In this document: positions 54,501-64,000 of the stretch, one piece after another | Numbering within the stretch: the first letter of the stretch is position 1 | How the letters are laid out: every line of letters starts with the position of its first letter | Origin: Pomphorhynchus laevis | Taxonomy: Eukaryota; Acanthocephala; Palaeacanthocephala; Echinorhynchida; Pomphorhynchidae | Assembly (NCBI GenBank): GCA_012934845.2 | Contig: WNNJ02000824.1 | Location: forward strand, 1 to 64,000 | DNA length: 64,000 nt | Direction of reading: 5' to 3' | Made by a program: the position numbers and the translations under genes | The notes under the pieces: generated by a model | What the model saw: the letters and a program-made list of their open reading frames with translations, nothing else | Databases searched by the model: none | What the model was told of the DNA's origin: nothing

Positions 54501-55264
54501 TTTACGTACGTATAACGGTTCGGAGTAACGCTCACCTGATTTACACAATGTTGACTTGAACCCAATTCGTTATCGGGATCCATTTTAATTACAGTGGATA
54601 TTTTCTTCGCAGTGTTGACAGCCACCACACTTAACCGCTGAGTTGGTTCTGATTCGTCAGTCAAATGATACAAGCCGATACTTTGTTGTGCGGTCGTAAG
54701 TGATTTAGCGACAGTGACAGCCCTGTCCAAATCCAACTGATCGAATTCGAGAAGACGCTGTCTGACTGTATCTGACCGCAAACCCCGTATAAACGAATCT
54801 CTTATGTACTCATTCCTAAACTCATCAGCGGTTGCAGTTTTGAAATTTTAATCTCTGGACAATGAACGTAGTGACTGCACAAAGAAATCTATATCTTTGT
54901 CGATTTTCTGTGATCGAATCGACAGTATGTGTCTCGCAAGAATTTCATTAGGTTTCTTTATATATATTCGCTCCAGTGTAGACATGGCATCCTTAAATTC
55001 CGTGCAATCTTCAATGAGCTCATAGACTTGTGTTCCAACATGCATCATGAGGCATTCCAACGGATTTACGTCTGGACTCGTCGTCAGCAAATATGTGAAG
55101 TTGCGTTTCCAAAGCTTAAACTTTCTTTGACTGTCGCTTTCATCTGAAGACACATCGAATCATTCTAGTCGAATGTTCGACCGTTGGCCAGATGACTGTG
55201 AGAGTTGATTGATTTGTTGACTATCCAACGACATTGATTTGAGTCCTTATTGTGTTGAATAAAT

Positions 55265-55340
55265 TGTTGTAGCTTAAACCAAGTAAGTTTTATTCAACAC
55301 AAAGTAATCTAGAATAAAACTAAATCGAATTAATATAACA
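55265..55340 (-). repeat. 5' LTR of the Gypsy-type element
   Basis: Same 76-bp sequence as 51446-51521 with two differences. Outer flank is CATAG. Confidence 0.88.
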
Positions 55341-56089
55341 CATAGCATCGTTGAGTATGTGTCCATTTATGCTGAATAGACTTAATTAAGCACACGTATG
55401 CAACCTGAGTGTCTAACTCTCCTACTTTCTTCAACTGTGACACTAATGTGCAAAGGGAGGAAACTGATGATCGTATAAACGTCTCTATGTATTCGGCTGA
55501 TCCGATTAGTACTCCGAGAACGGGTAGGCCATCCTCAACGATGGAGACTCCAGCATTATCAAGTAACGATTGGAAAGTCGAGATGTCGTTCCCGTTGGAA
55601 TATACCTTGCATTTTCCCGGATTCGAGTGTATACCATATGAGAGGCCGAAGGATTGAAGCAACTTAAATGCTTCGATGACATCTTGTGGGGAACCTATGA
55701 GGTTGCCGTCGTCTGCGTACCATAACTGCTTTATGTTTGGGCAAGTTCTTTTGATACGGAGTAGTAATAGAAGTGTTGCAGAGGCAAATGTGCCATCGAA
55801 AAGACGTCGCCCTGTGTAAATCCTTCAGCGGATAGTAAGAATTCACTGTCAATTGTTAGCAGTGTCGGCTTTCTGTATAGGTTAGAAAGGACTGTGTTCA
55901 ATGCTGGACAGATATCTGGCATGTTTGAAAGAGCGGTCATTCTATTCGCTCTTTTGAATGCGTTGTCAGCATCTATTGTGAGTAGCACGAATGTAGGATT
56001 TCTCTTCAACGAGTCACGAAAACCGTGAATAACGCATTCGGTGCCAGCACGCTGCGAGGCGCAGAATTGGACGTTCCCGTCCAATTCTG
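55341..56089 (-). pseudogene. RLE-type LINE, copy 5, RT part
   Basis: From 56084 on the minus strand: VQFCASQRAGTECVIHGFRD, FVLLTIDADNAFKRANR (motif A), AEGFTQGDVFSMA (motif B, with DV for DP), then after a shift QLWYADDGNLIGSP (motif C), GIHSNPGKCKVYSNG and IQHKWTHTQRC, which runs into the Gypsy insertion. The 5' edge (56062-56089) is a perfect 12-bp snap-back palindrome of the element's own first bases. Confidence 0.8.
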
Positions 56090-56162
56090 AATTAAGAATT
56101 ATATTATTCTTAAGAATTTTATATTATTAACTAATTATATTATTCTATATCATTACTATATT

Positions 56163-56390
56163 ATTCTTAGTATTCTTAACGTTCATTCATCATAATTTTC
56201 CTTTTTATAAAAGTCGGTGCGAACTACGTGCATTTATGTACATTGCAGGATTACATTATTTTCTACACATATCCGTTTGAATGTGTTAATGTGAATTACG
56301 AAATCTCTTTATATTAAGAAATTTCGCACATTTATATTTCTATCGAGTGTAAATCGAAGTGGCCCAGAAAATTATTTGACTAATCAATAA
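56163..56390 (-). pseudogene. Canonical PLE fragment, duplicated segment
   Basis: Nearly identical to 46489-46710, including CATAATTTTCCTTTTTATAA and GAAGTGGCCCAGAAAATTAT. It is the left flank of the PLE at 56395 and marks a duplication shared with the 46.5-kb locus. Confidence 0.65.
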
Positions 56391-56394
56391 TTAA

Positions 56395-58580
56395 ATCAGC
56401 TAACTGAGTCTACGTATTTAATATAATTATAAAATAAACAAAACATAATAATGCTAAATCAAAATTTAATAATTAAATAATAAAATTAATAATTGTTTTT
56501 AGATTTTCTATAATATAAATCAAGTTAAAATTTTTTAAAAAACGTCATTTTTATGAATTGACTAATAAATAACAGACGTTGTATCAGAATAAGAATTAGA
56601 GGTCATCAGGAGGAACTGCTATGCTATCAGGTTTCGGCCCCTAACTCCTCTACCCAACATAGCAGCGGGGCCAAATACATGCTAATGATGTATTTCCTCT
56701 GAAATAACTATCTAGTATCTTATTCTAATGCAAAGTATATTATTTATTATCCATCCATAAAAATTTGCCACTTGAGAGTTTAAATTTATTCTTTATATTA
56801 TTGTGTTGATTTATATATTTTACTATTTTCTGCTTGATGTTATTTTTATAGTAACCTAGTTTAAAATATGTATCTATTAAATTATTTAAATGATTTTGAA
56901 GAAAGCCAATATCATTACATATTGTTGCAATTCTTAAAATTTCATTATTTAATGTATTATATTTTATATTATATGGTATGCATGAATGCTCATGTAAAAA
57001 TATGTTTCTTGTAAATTTAAATATGTCATCTTTACGATATAAATGAATAGTAGTTTTAGTTAATGTAAATTTAATGTTCATATCTAGATATACAACTTCT
57101 TTATCATTAATATTGGTTTTGTTAAGAATAAGGCTTTCTGGATAAATGTGCTCACTAATTGAATAAAAATTATTTGAATTAAATACATATATCATCAATG
57201 TATCGAAACATATATTTCATATATTTATATTGTTTAGATTTAGTTTTTACACAGTATGAACAAATTCATATTCTATAAAGCTTAAAAACAAGTCAGCGGT
57301 AATTGGGCTTCTATTACCACCCATTGGAACACCTTTTACTTGTGTAAATATAGATGTCCCTACTTCTAAATAATTTTGATTTATCAAAATATTTAAGGAT
57401 TCTATTAATTCAATTTTATCCATATATTTATATTTGCTTGATGGTTTAATTTTTGTTAGATAGGCGTTATAATTATTATAACATATATATGTATATATTT
57501 TTCCGAATATAAGATTAATTAATTTTACCAACGCTTCTTTAATATCTACTAAATCTAGATTTGTATAAAGCGTACTAAAATCGTATGTATTTACATTTTG
57601 AAAATTTATTCCTTTTGTCTGTTCTAAAAATTCTTTTGTAGAATTAATACTGAAATAGTGTTTTATACCAGTATTAATTTCGATTACCTTGCAATATTTT
57701 TTAAAATGTGCTTTAATTACTTTAAGTATTTTATTCATATAGACAGAAAGTGGTTTTAATGTACATTTAAACGCACTACATATGAACCTAGGTTTTATTG
57801 GATTTTTATGTAATTTTGGATTCCAATATAATATAGGTATAGTTTTATTATCTAATTCAACCTTTATACCCTTTTTATCCATTATAGAACAGTGACTTGT
57901 AATAATTGTTTCTAAACTCAACTCACCACGTTCATATGTTGGATTTACATTTAAATCATTAGAATTAACCTATTCACTAGTATATCATAATAAAGCTTTT
58001 TGCATATGAAGACAAAGTTATTACTAGCTTTATCAATAGTTGTTATTATATAGTTATCCTTTAATTTAGTAAGTTCTTTATACATATCTTTATTAATTTT
58101 ATCTTTCCTTTTATAATTGTTTGTTATTTTCATTTTATTTTTAATTTTATCAAATATATAATCTTTCCAAATTTTTATATATTCTAGCTTTCACTATTAA
58201 TCAGCTTACTAAAGTAATCATTTAAGTTATTATATAACGAATTGTAAATTTTATTTTTGTCGTTGTTATTATTTAATCTATATTTATACCCTTTTGATAG
58301 CAGCTTTCTTAATTCACAATTTTCAATTAATTCTAGATTATGGGTACATATATGTTCATTTATTTTATCAAAACTAAGACTTTTACAATTGCATTCTGTT
58401 TCCATTATGTTTCTAATATTATCGTTACATATTGATTTTAATTCTTTATTATAATTACAAATTTTTCGTCCTAATAGTGGTAGGAGTTTATACCTTATTT
58501 TAGGAATATATTTACTTAAAACTGACCCTATTATTTCTTTACTTTTAGAATTATTTAAAAGTCCGGCTATATTTATGTTT
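56395..58580 (-). mobile_element. EN-first (Naiad-like) PLE, 5'-truncated copy D
   Basis: Minus-strand copy: terminal motif at about 56398-56420, structured block at 56575-56735, RT from 56740 to about 58580. The nuclease is absent. Very close to copy C (7258-10823). At its 5' edge it abuts the 3' end of the LINE at 58600-61880. Confidence 0.85.
56740..58580 (-). pseudogene. EN-first PLE reverse transcriptase, copy D
   Basis: Three long frames cover most of the RT: METECNCKSLSFDKINEHIC (58405), TTIDKASNNFVFICKKLYYD (to 57951), LYWNPKLHKNPIKPRF and YDFSTLYTNLDLVDIKEAL (motif A), LINLIFGKIYTYICYNNY, VKGVPMGGNRSPITADLF (motif B), then, after a shift at the YIDD region, VYLDMNIKFTLTKTTIHLYR and the thumb to FLWMDNK. 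Few disruptions (about four). Confidence 0.83.
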
Positions 58581-60613
58581 CCTTGTACAAATTAGTATTA
58601 CATTGAGGTTTTATCTCTTGATGGGGTCAGACTTCATGGAATTTCATAATTCCCTCTTTTTTCCATGCTCTCTATGATACACGCGGCATTTCCCCTCTGG
58701 ACTGTCACACTCACACGTTGGGACATGAACGACATGGCACGCTGGTCCCCGGTGGCACGCTTGTGGCGTCGATCCAACTCCTCCAAGAAAACCAGTGACT
58801 CGGTTCTGATCGATCCGTGAGTCTCTATGGCGACCGGTGTAAATGAGTACATGCGATCGTTCAGGTCAGAATATTTTTGCCGCTTTCTGAATTAGGCTAG
58901 CTCGGCGGCTGCTCCTGCGTGATAGATTGCAGAGGTCTGGTAACTCCTCGTCAGGGTATTTGTGCAGTTGAAATCTTATACCAGCCACTTACCGGCCGAC
59001 AACGGGACGACTGTGACACATATAGACGCCTTCCATCATTAAGATAGATTCCACTGGGCTCAAACGGACTCGGGATGTTCGCAGCCACCAGGGCAATCCT
59101 TATGATAATATTGACTTCGGCGTGTCAGCTATGTCGAGATATGCTGCGTTGGCAATTAAGCCCATGAACATCTTGGAATATCTGGAAACATCTGGGAATA
59201 TCTAACGCAACCGCGATAGATAGACTCCAGTCATCCAATCGATTTCCAACTGATGAGATTAGGAGGACGAAGATAAAGTCACCCGAATGCGGGGATGCGG
59301 ATTCTAAAATACGTATACGATCCCGCGGAGTAGTAATTTCGGACAATACCTTTTGCATTAGCTCGTGATAAACCGGGCGGGAGCATGGTTTTTGGGAAAC
59401 ATTTTCCGACGGAACATCGTCCAAATAAATATATCGCCCGCGAAGGATTGTCTCAGATAGGAGTTGTGAATTCGGCTTGATCGGTTGATCACTCGGACAA
59501 GCTAGAACTTTACGCGTTAGTTCAGCGGTCGAGAGATGATATAATATGTAGGCAGGGAGCATCGTATCCTTAACAGTGCAAACTTATAGGCCGCCACACT
59601 TGATTGGTAGGGTTGCCTGCTTCCATGCCGTGTCGGATAGAGGTAAGTTAAGTACGGCCTGAAGGATCTTGCGTAACAAACCGTCATATTTAGTAACTGA
59701 ATCGATGAGAAAAGACGGAGTATATCGGAGGAAGTAAGATAGTTATGCGAGATTGAAACAGATCCTTAGAAGGAACAGTGCATCTTGCCGCGAAAGATCC
59801 TGGATCCTAGATCCAACGAGCTCAAGGTTTGATATAAACTCCGTCATTTGTTGATTAACGCTAGCTATAGAACCAATGGGGCACCCAAGTAATGTGACTG
59901 AGTTGTGATCTGTAGTGGTAAATCCTGGGAACCGTTCAAGTAGACGATTGCTTGTCTCATGTCCTTGGCGATGATTTCATATTTGCTTGTCTCCATGTCT
60001 TTTGCGATGATTTCACATTTGCTCGTTTATGTACCATACACGAAATTGTGATTTCCCTAGTTGTGACATTTCAAATATTGTGAGTGAAAAAAGGAGGGGA
60101 CCCAAAGGATCTCCTGGTGAACACCCTCAGACAAGTCGATTATATTTAGTCCGTGAAAAGGTCAGTCGGGTTCACATAACATGCTTCGACGAAATTGTAA
60201 ATGACGGGGATCTCTTTACGAACCTGACGTAACATAGGCGACCTCTTAAGGCAATTTAACGCGTTGGAGAATTTTAACTTGATCATGGTAGATCCTGGAA
60301 CGACATCTTTATCCAAGAAGTGACGGGGTGCGTATACTGTGGCTTCGGCCCGCCGCGAATTCTAACCCCAACTGGTGTGGTATAAAGTGAGTCGCTAATA
60401 ATTAAGATGCGTGTCGAGCCACAATTTTACCAGTCAGACGAGGAAAAGAAACGTCCTATGGCGATAGGTCGCACGCCTCCTGATTTCTTAAGTAAAGCGA
60501 TTAGATGGGCGCCAAAGAAGATGCAACGGATACGCTCTGGTATATTGCCTGTCACTACTAATCGTGTGAAAGCAACAATTAAAGTAAAAGGTTGTTACCA
60601 GCAATACACGCGG

Positions 60614-61048
60614 ACAGGCATATAAGGTTTTTTAAGTGAAGGGGTGTTAATGCTTCTGGACCCCTAATTGATGCAGATGGGAACGAAATTATTGCATGTG
60701 TTACGGATTCGCACGATACCATTCCGGCAAAAGTAAGGACGCTTTTGGGGTCTACTTCAACATCACCGACGCTAGCAACTTGGTTGTTAGTACTTGGGTA
60801 CTAGCAACTTGGGTACTTACGTATTTTACCGTTGTGGTACAACGGTATTGTGGTACTTACCCACAATTCCGACGGACGGGTATATAAGGTCATTTAAGTG
60901 AAAAGGTGTTAATCCGTCTGAATCTCACGTCGATGCGGAAGGGAACGAATTTATTGCATGTATTACGGACTGGCACGATACTATGCCGGAAAAGTAGGGA
61001 CGCTTTGGTGATCTACTTCTAGATCACCGGCGCTAGCAACTTGGGTGT
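60614..61048 (-). repeat. Tandem duplication of about 265 bp inside the LINE
   Basis: 60614-60783 and 60879-61048 share GGGAACGAA-TTATTGCATG, CGATGCGGAA-type and GACGCTAGCAACTTGG blocks. Both encode the same RT segment (PEALTPLHLKNLI type) on the minus strand. Confidence 0.7.
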
Positions 61049-61267
61049 AAATTATGGCATCAGATGATGGAAATTTCTATAGAACCCTCCGAGGTATGAA
61101 TGTTGCGTTGTGTCTCATTAAAGGGGCTTGATACAGGTAGTTGTTGGTCTCGAAGAAGCTAACATGTCTCTTAACAAAGGACAAGGAAGAAATCATCACT
61201 GCCTAAGAATCGCATTGCTCTAGATACATCTCCATCTTCCAGTTTCTCAGACACTCGCTTGCTCAAC

Positions 61268-61329
61268 CAATCACGCTTGGTTGAACAAGCGTGATTGCTC
61301 AACCAAGATGAGCAATCATCTTGGTTGAG
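61268..61329. repeat. Two adjacent perfect hairpins
   Basis: CAATCACGCTTG (61268-61279) with CAAGCGTGATTG (61286-61297), then CTCAACCAAGATGA (61298-61311), loop GCAA, TCATCTTGGTTGAG (61316-61329). They lie inside the LINE's N-terminal coding region. Confidence 0.85.
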
Positions 61330-61974
61330 ATGGGGGCTGTCTATTGCCTGTCGTGATGTGCTCGGACGGAGAAACACATTGTATAGCTAAACTGTCAAAA
61401 GACAGTTGTTTCAAAATGTTTGATAAACTAAGAGTATATTTGACATTGTTGCGCTGTGGAACTCGAAGGACTTGCTTGGGGAAGGCCAGCAAGGCTATCG
61501 AGGCTCGTTCATCTTTAACGTCCGACACAATCGCGGAAATCAAATCAGACAGGCGGGTTGCAATTTATGGTCGAGCGGCGCGGAGAATCCTTCGAAGTGT
61601 GCGGACACCCTCAAGCATTAAAACATGTGGGTATTAAAGGTCGCTAAATCAGAGTCCGTCTCGGGGTTTAGCTGCATATCACCATTTTACGGGACGCAAA
61701 GAGAGTGCATATTTCCAGAGATGTCGTGTATAATCGGTGCGCGTCCATAACCGGGACAACCAGGTCTTGATCCATGATGATGAATTGTTCCGGCAGCTGT
61801 CACTCTTAATGTTCTCTGGCAGGTCGAGCACTGACCGTATTCGGGCATGGTTGTGTTTCGAGTCACTTGCATCACGTTGCTTCGCTGGCTCGTAGTTGTA
61901 AGTTATATTTGTGTTATATTATCGATAAAGATTTATATAGTAACAAACGAAACTGTCTGTTATCAAAACACAGT

Positions 61975-62190
61975 GTGTTTTGATAACATAGCAGTTACTC
62001 CTGATGACCTCTAATCCTTTTCTCATACATCGTCGGATATTTATTAGTCAATTCATAACAATTGACTTTATTTTTAATTTTAAATTTTGATATCATATAT
62101 TGAATAATACATGATATAATTATTTATATTATTATTTATCTTTATTATTTAATAATTTATACATAGGCTCAGTTATCTGATCTGATTCTT
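61975..62190 (+). repeat. EN-first PLE tail (plus strand)
   Basis: AACATAGCAGTTACTCCTGA, TGACCTCTAATCC and a terminal motif variant (TACATAGGCTCAGTTATCTG) at about 62161-62180. Confidence 0.7.
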
Positions 62191-62209
62191 CAGTAAACAT
62201 TATCTCCAA

Positions 62210-63340
62210 CAATACACAATACTTAGTCTCTTTGTCAATCTATCTTTGATTGTGTGTTTTGTTTCTTCAACGTATTGTATTCTACATCACTCGCAGGTTC
62301 CTACGTATACAACGCATTTGGTTTTACAATTAGCCTTAACATTTATTTGATGTTTAAATTTTGTCGCTGTGCTAATTATGCGTTCACCAATGCTTACACA
62401 AGATCTTTTATCCTGTTATTTTTATATATGATATGGGTGGATACTTTCAGACGCACTACTTAATCTACTATGTATTAATATTGATTTTTGAGTTGTATTT
62501 TGAATTGGCACTATCTATGATTTTATTTGTGTCCTTTTGAAAATTGCGTAAGGAAAAACAGTAATCCGTAGCCATAATTATTTGATTTTCTGTTTTATTT
62601 AACTTGAATCTTTATCGCTTACCTAGTTGTGTTTTCACAATGTTCCTCACTAAGCATCTAGAGTATCCTTTATTAATCAATGTTTCCAGTAATTATTTTA
62701 AATGAGCCGATCTTGTTGAAATTGTGTTAAAAAGCGTTATCATACATCTAGTCTCGTTATGGATCATATTAAGCATCACTTTCTCCGCGTTGCTATGTGG
62801 TGGAAGCGTTTGCACTGCAAACTCTATGTACGGGGTTCAAGCCTCGAGCATGTACTCTCAATTGACATATCTGTATACACGTCAAAGCCACAAGGTCGCA
62901 TTGTCGAAAGACAATGCAACGTACGAGCACCGGGAATAATTTTACATTTATTCACAGTAAACGTAAATTTTAACTATCCTGATTTTTTTAAATTGTTTCT
63001 GTTATTTCATTTAAAGTTGCTTCATCTTTGACGATCATAAAGGAATCGTCAATATACCGTTAACAAGCCAGAAATATGTAAACTGATTACCTGTTTATAT
63101 CGGTCCATGTACATAATTGCGTATGTTGGCGCAACCGATGTTACCATTGCTGTTACGATGATTTATTTATATAGTTTATTGTTAAATTCAAACACGTTTT
63201 GTTTCAAGATGACTCACAAGGTGTTAATGATAAATAAAAAAAATTACAGTACCATTGAGATTGTACAAAAAAATTTTTACAGTCCCATTCAGTTACGGTA
63301 CTATTTGTACTTACAATTGGCCTTCCTAGACACGGTGTGA
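62210..63340 (-). pseudogene. Canonical PLE (RT then GIY-YIG), decayed
   Basis: Minus strand from about 63160: MVTSVAPTYAIMYMDRY (motif B), then TVY with DDSFMIVKDEATLNEITETI in a neighbouring frame (motif C), thumb SNAEKVMLNMIHNETRCMIT and LLETLINKGYSRCLVRNI, and at about 62340-62210 CKTKCVVYVGTCE, a stop, CRIQYVEETKHTIKDRLTK, the GIY-YIG nuclease (YVE for YIG). Same order as the element at 1-2690. Dead. Confidence 0.65.
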
Positions 63341-63440
63341 TATTTTTATGTTACCTTTTGGTAGATATAATTTGCCTCAGTTGTGATTGTCATATAGGAT
63401 TGATCCAGATATAGGATCGAAAAACCCTGTCAATATATGT
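63341..63440. other. Short intergenic stretch
   Basis: Nothing supported. Confidence 0.5.
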
Positions 63441-63545
63441 TTGGATCAACAGCTGATGAGACCCATCCCGACTGATTAGTAGCGACTTGCTGTATCAAAA
63501 ATAACATCAATACCTGTGAGGATAATATCGTGCCACAATCAGAAA
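63440..63545 (+). repeat. SINE-like 3' part
   Basis: CAGCTGATGAGACCCATCCC, GACTGATTAGTAGCGAC and GTGAGGATAATATCGTGCCA match the right arm of 30117-30600. No tRNA-like head is seen here. Confidence 0.6.
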
Positions 63546-63744
63546 TTTTCAGCTCATAGATGCAATCAAGTTAAATTAAAGTTTCAATAAAAGCTTAGAT
63601 ATACATATGGTATCAGCGAATTTTACTTTTTTTGGTATATCAAGATATATTACATTAATTGTTCATTATAAAACTGAACATATCATAGTCGTTAATTAAT
63701 CTTTGATTTATTAAACAAATGATTTCTTTAAAAAAATGTTTTAT

Positions 63745-64000
63745 ATTTACATAAATCAGATAAGCTAACTGAGCCAACGTAATATAATAATAAGTTTAAA
63801 AATATTATCATTTTATACGAAAACAGTAAATCAAGAGTGTGTTAAAATCATAATTGTGCTAATTATATATCAAATAATTAACAATTAAATAATAATAGAT
63901 AATAAAAAATTATTACACAGGATATTATGAATTGATTAATAACATACGATAAATCAGAATACAGATTGCAGATCATAAGGAGGAATTGCTATATTATAAT
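63745..64000 (-). repeat. EN-first PLE tail running off the window
   Basis: AAATCAGATAAGCTAACTGA then a terminal motif variant, the AT-rich tail, and at 63975-64000 the start of the structured block (ATCATAAGGAGGAATTGCTA). Confidence 0.7.

Larger units (their letters stand above)
51446..55340 (-). mobile_element. Gypsy-type LTR retrotransposon (Mag-like)
   Basis: Minus-strand element with 76-bp LTRs (51446-51521 and 55265-55340) that differ at two positions, which suggests a fairly recent insertion. CATAG borders both sides (51441-51445 and 55341-55345), a 5-bp target-site duplication. A polypurine tract lies just inside the left LTR. Parts in order: gag (from about 55150) with two CCHC knuckles, protease, reverse transcriptase, RNase H, integrase. 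Very short LTRs are a feature of the Mag group. The coding region is broken, with roughly half a dozen disruptions, so it is a fossil. It lies inside RLE LINE copy 5. Confidence 0.88.
58600..61880 (-). mobile_element. Long decayed LINE with N-terminal zinc finger
   Basis: A nearly complete LINE protein can be followed on the minus strand in broken frames. From 61857: MPEYGQCSTCQRTLRV, TAAGTIHHHGSRPGCPGYGR (zinc finger). Then AFPKQVLRVPQR, KLEDGDVSRAMRFLGSDD, ISFPSASIRGPEALTPLHLK, FFGAHLIALLKKSGGVRPIA, STMIKLKFSNALNCLKRSPM (motif A region with D lost), SGDFIFVLLISSVGNRLDDW and the C-terminal VAIETHGSIRTESLVFLEEL ... QRGNAACI. Clade not assigned. Many stops and shifts. Shorter 3' pieces of this family are at 11120-11400 and 36341-36560. 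Confidence 0.7.

Noticed and set aside
63445-63480. CTGATGAGACCC in the SINE-like element as a hammerhead
   Set aside because: No GAAA and no stem II partner follow within a sensible distance; the related copy at 30490 reads CTAATGAG.
1-64000. CRISPR array, rRNA, phage or bacterial operon
   Set aside because: No regularly spaced repeats with unique spacers, no rRNA-like blocks and no bacterial gene order were seen; the content is eukaryotic.

Overview
The window reads as a piece of AT-rich genome from an invertebrate animal. It holds one convincing host gene, an AMMECR1-family gene at 39643-40773, set among retroelement copies that often lie inside one another. No bacterial operon, rRNA or CRISPR array was seen. 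The species cannot be told from this sequence. The retroelement mix (Penelope-like elements of two kinds, several LINE clades, a Mag-like Gypsy element) fits many invertebrates.

Layout. 1-4300: decayed canonical Penelope-like elements (PLEs; reverse transcriptase then GIY-YIG nuclease) on both strands, with two hammerhead-like motifs. 4275-10823: two copies of a second PLE type whose nuclease lies before the reverse transcriptase, as in the Naiad/Chlamys group; the copy at 7722-10439 is the best preserved. 11437-12156: a short repeat element with a textbook hammerhead ribozyme and a 15-bp target-site duplication, here read as a retrozyme-like element. 12296-20000: PLE tails, minisatellites, a CR1/Jockey-like LINE fragment and an RTE-like LINE. 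20660-28060: an almost open LINE with a restriction-like endonuclease (RLE) C-terminus, then a second RLE fragment fused to an APE-type LINE. 28090-39030: repeats, a palindromic SINE-like element, a Gypsy gag remnant and PLE tails. 39643-40773: AMMECR1. 43391-46170: a second copy of the APE-type LINE. 46290-56390: RLE-type LINE copies, one split by both a PLE tail and a Gypsy-type LTR element. 56395-64000: another EN-first PLE, a long decayed LINE with an N-terminal zinc finger, a canonical PLE and further tails.

How the parts relate. The PLEs could supply reverse transcriptase and nuclease, and the short hammerhead-bearing element looks like a passenger: it is about 1.37 times a 507-nt unit, as expected if a circular RNA were copied for more than one lap. 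The EN-first PLE family leaves many solo 3' tails carrying a conserved, knot-prone RNA fold and a shared terminal motif. Several truncated copies have snap-back inverted duplications at their 5' junctions, and the window has far more perfect short-loop palindromes than its base composition predicts. The retrozyme-like element and its possible link to the neighbouring PLEs are the main candidate for something undescribed.
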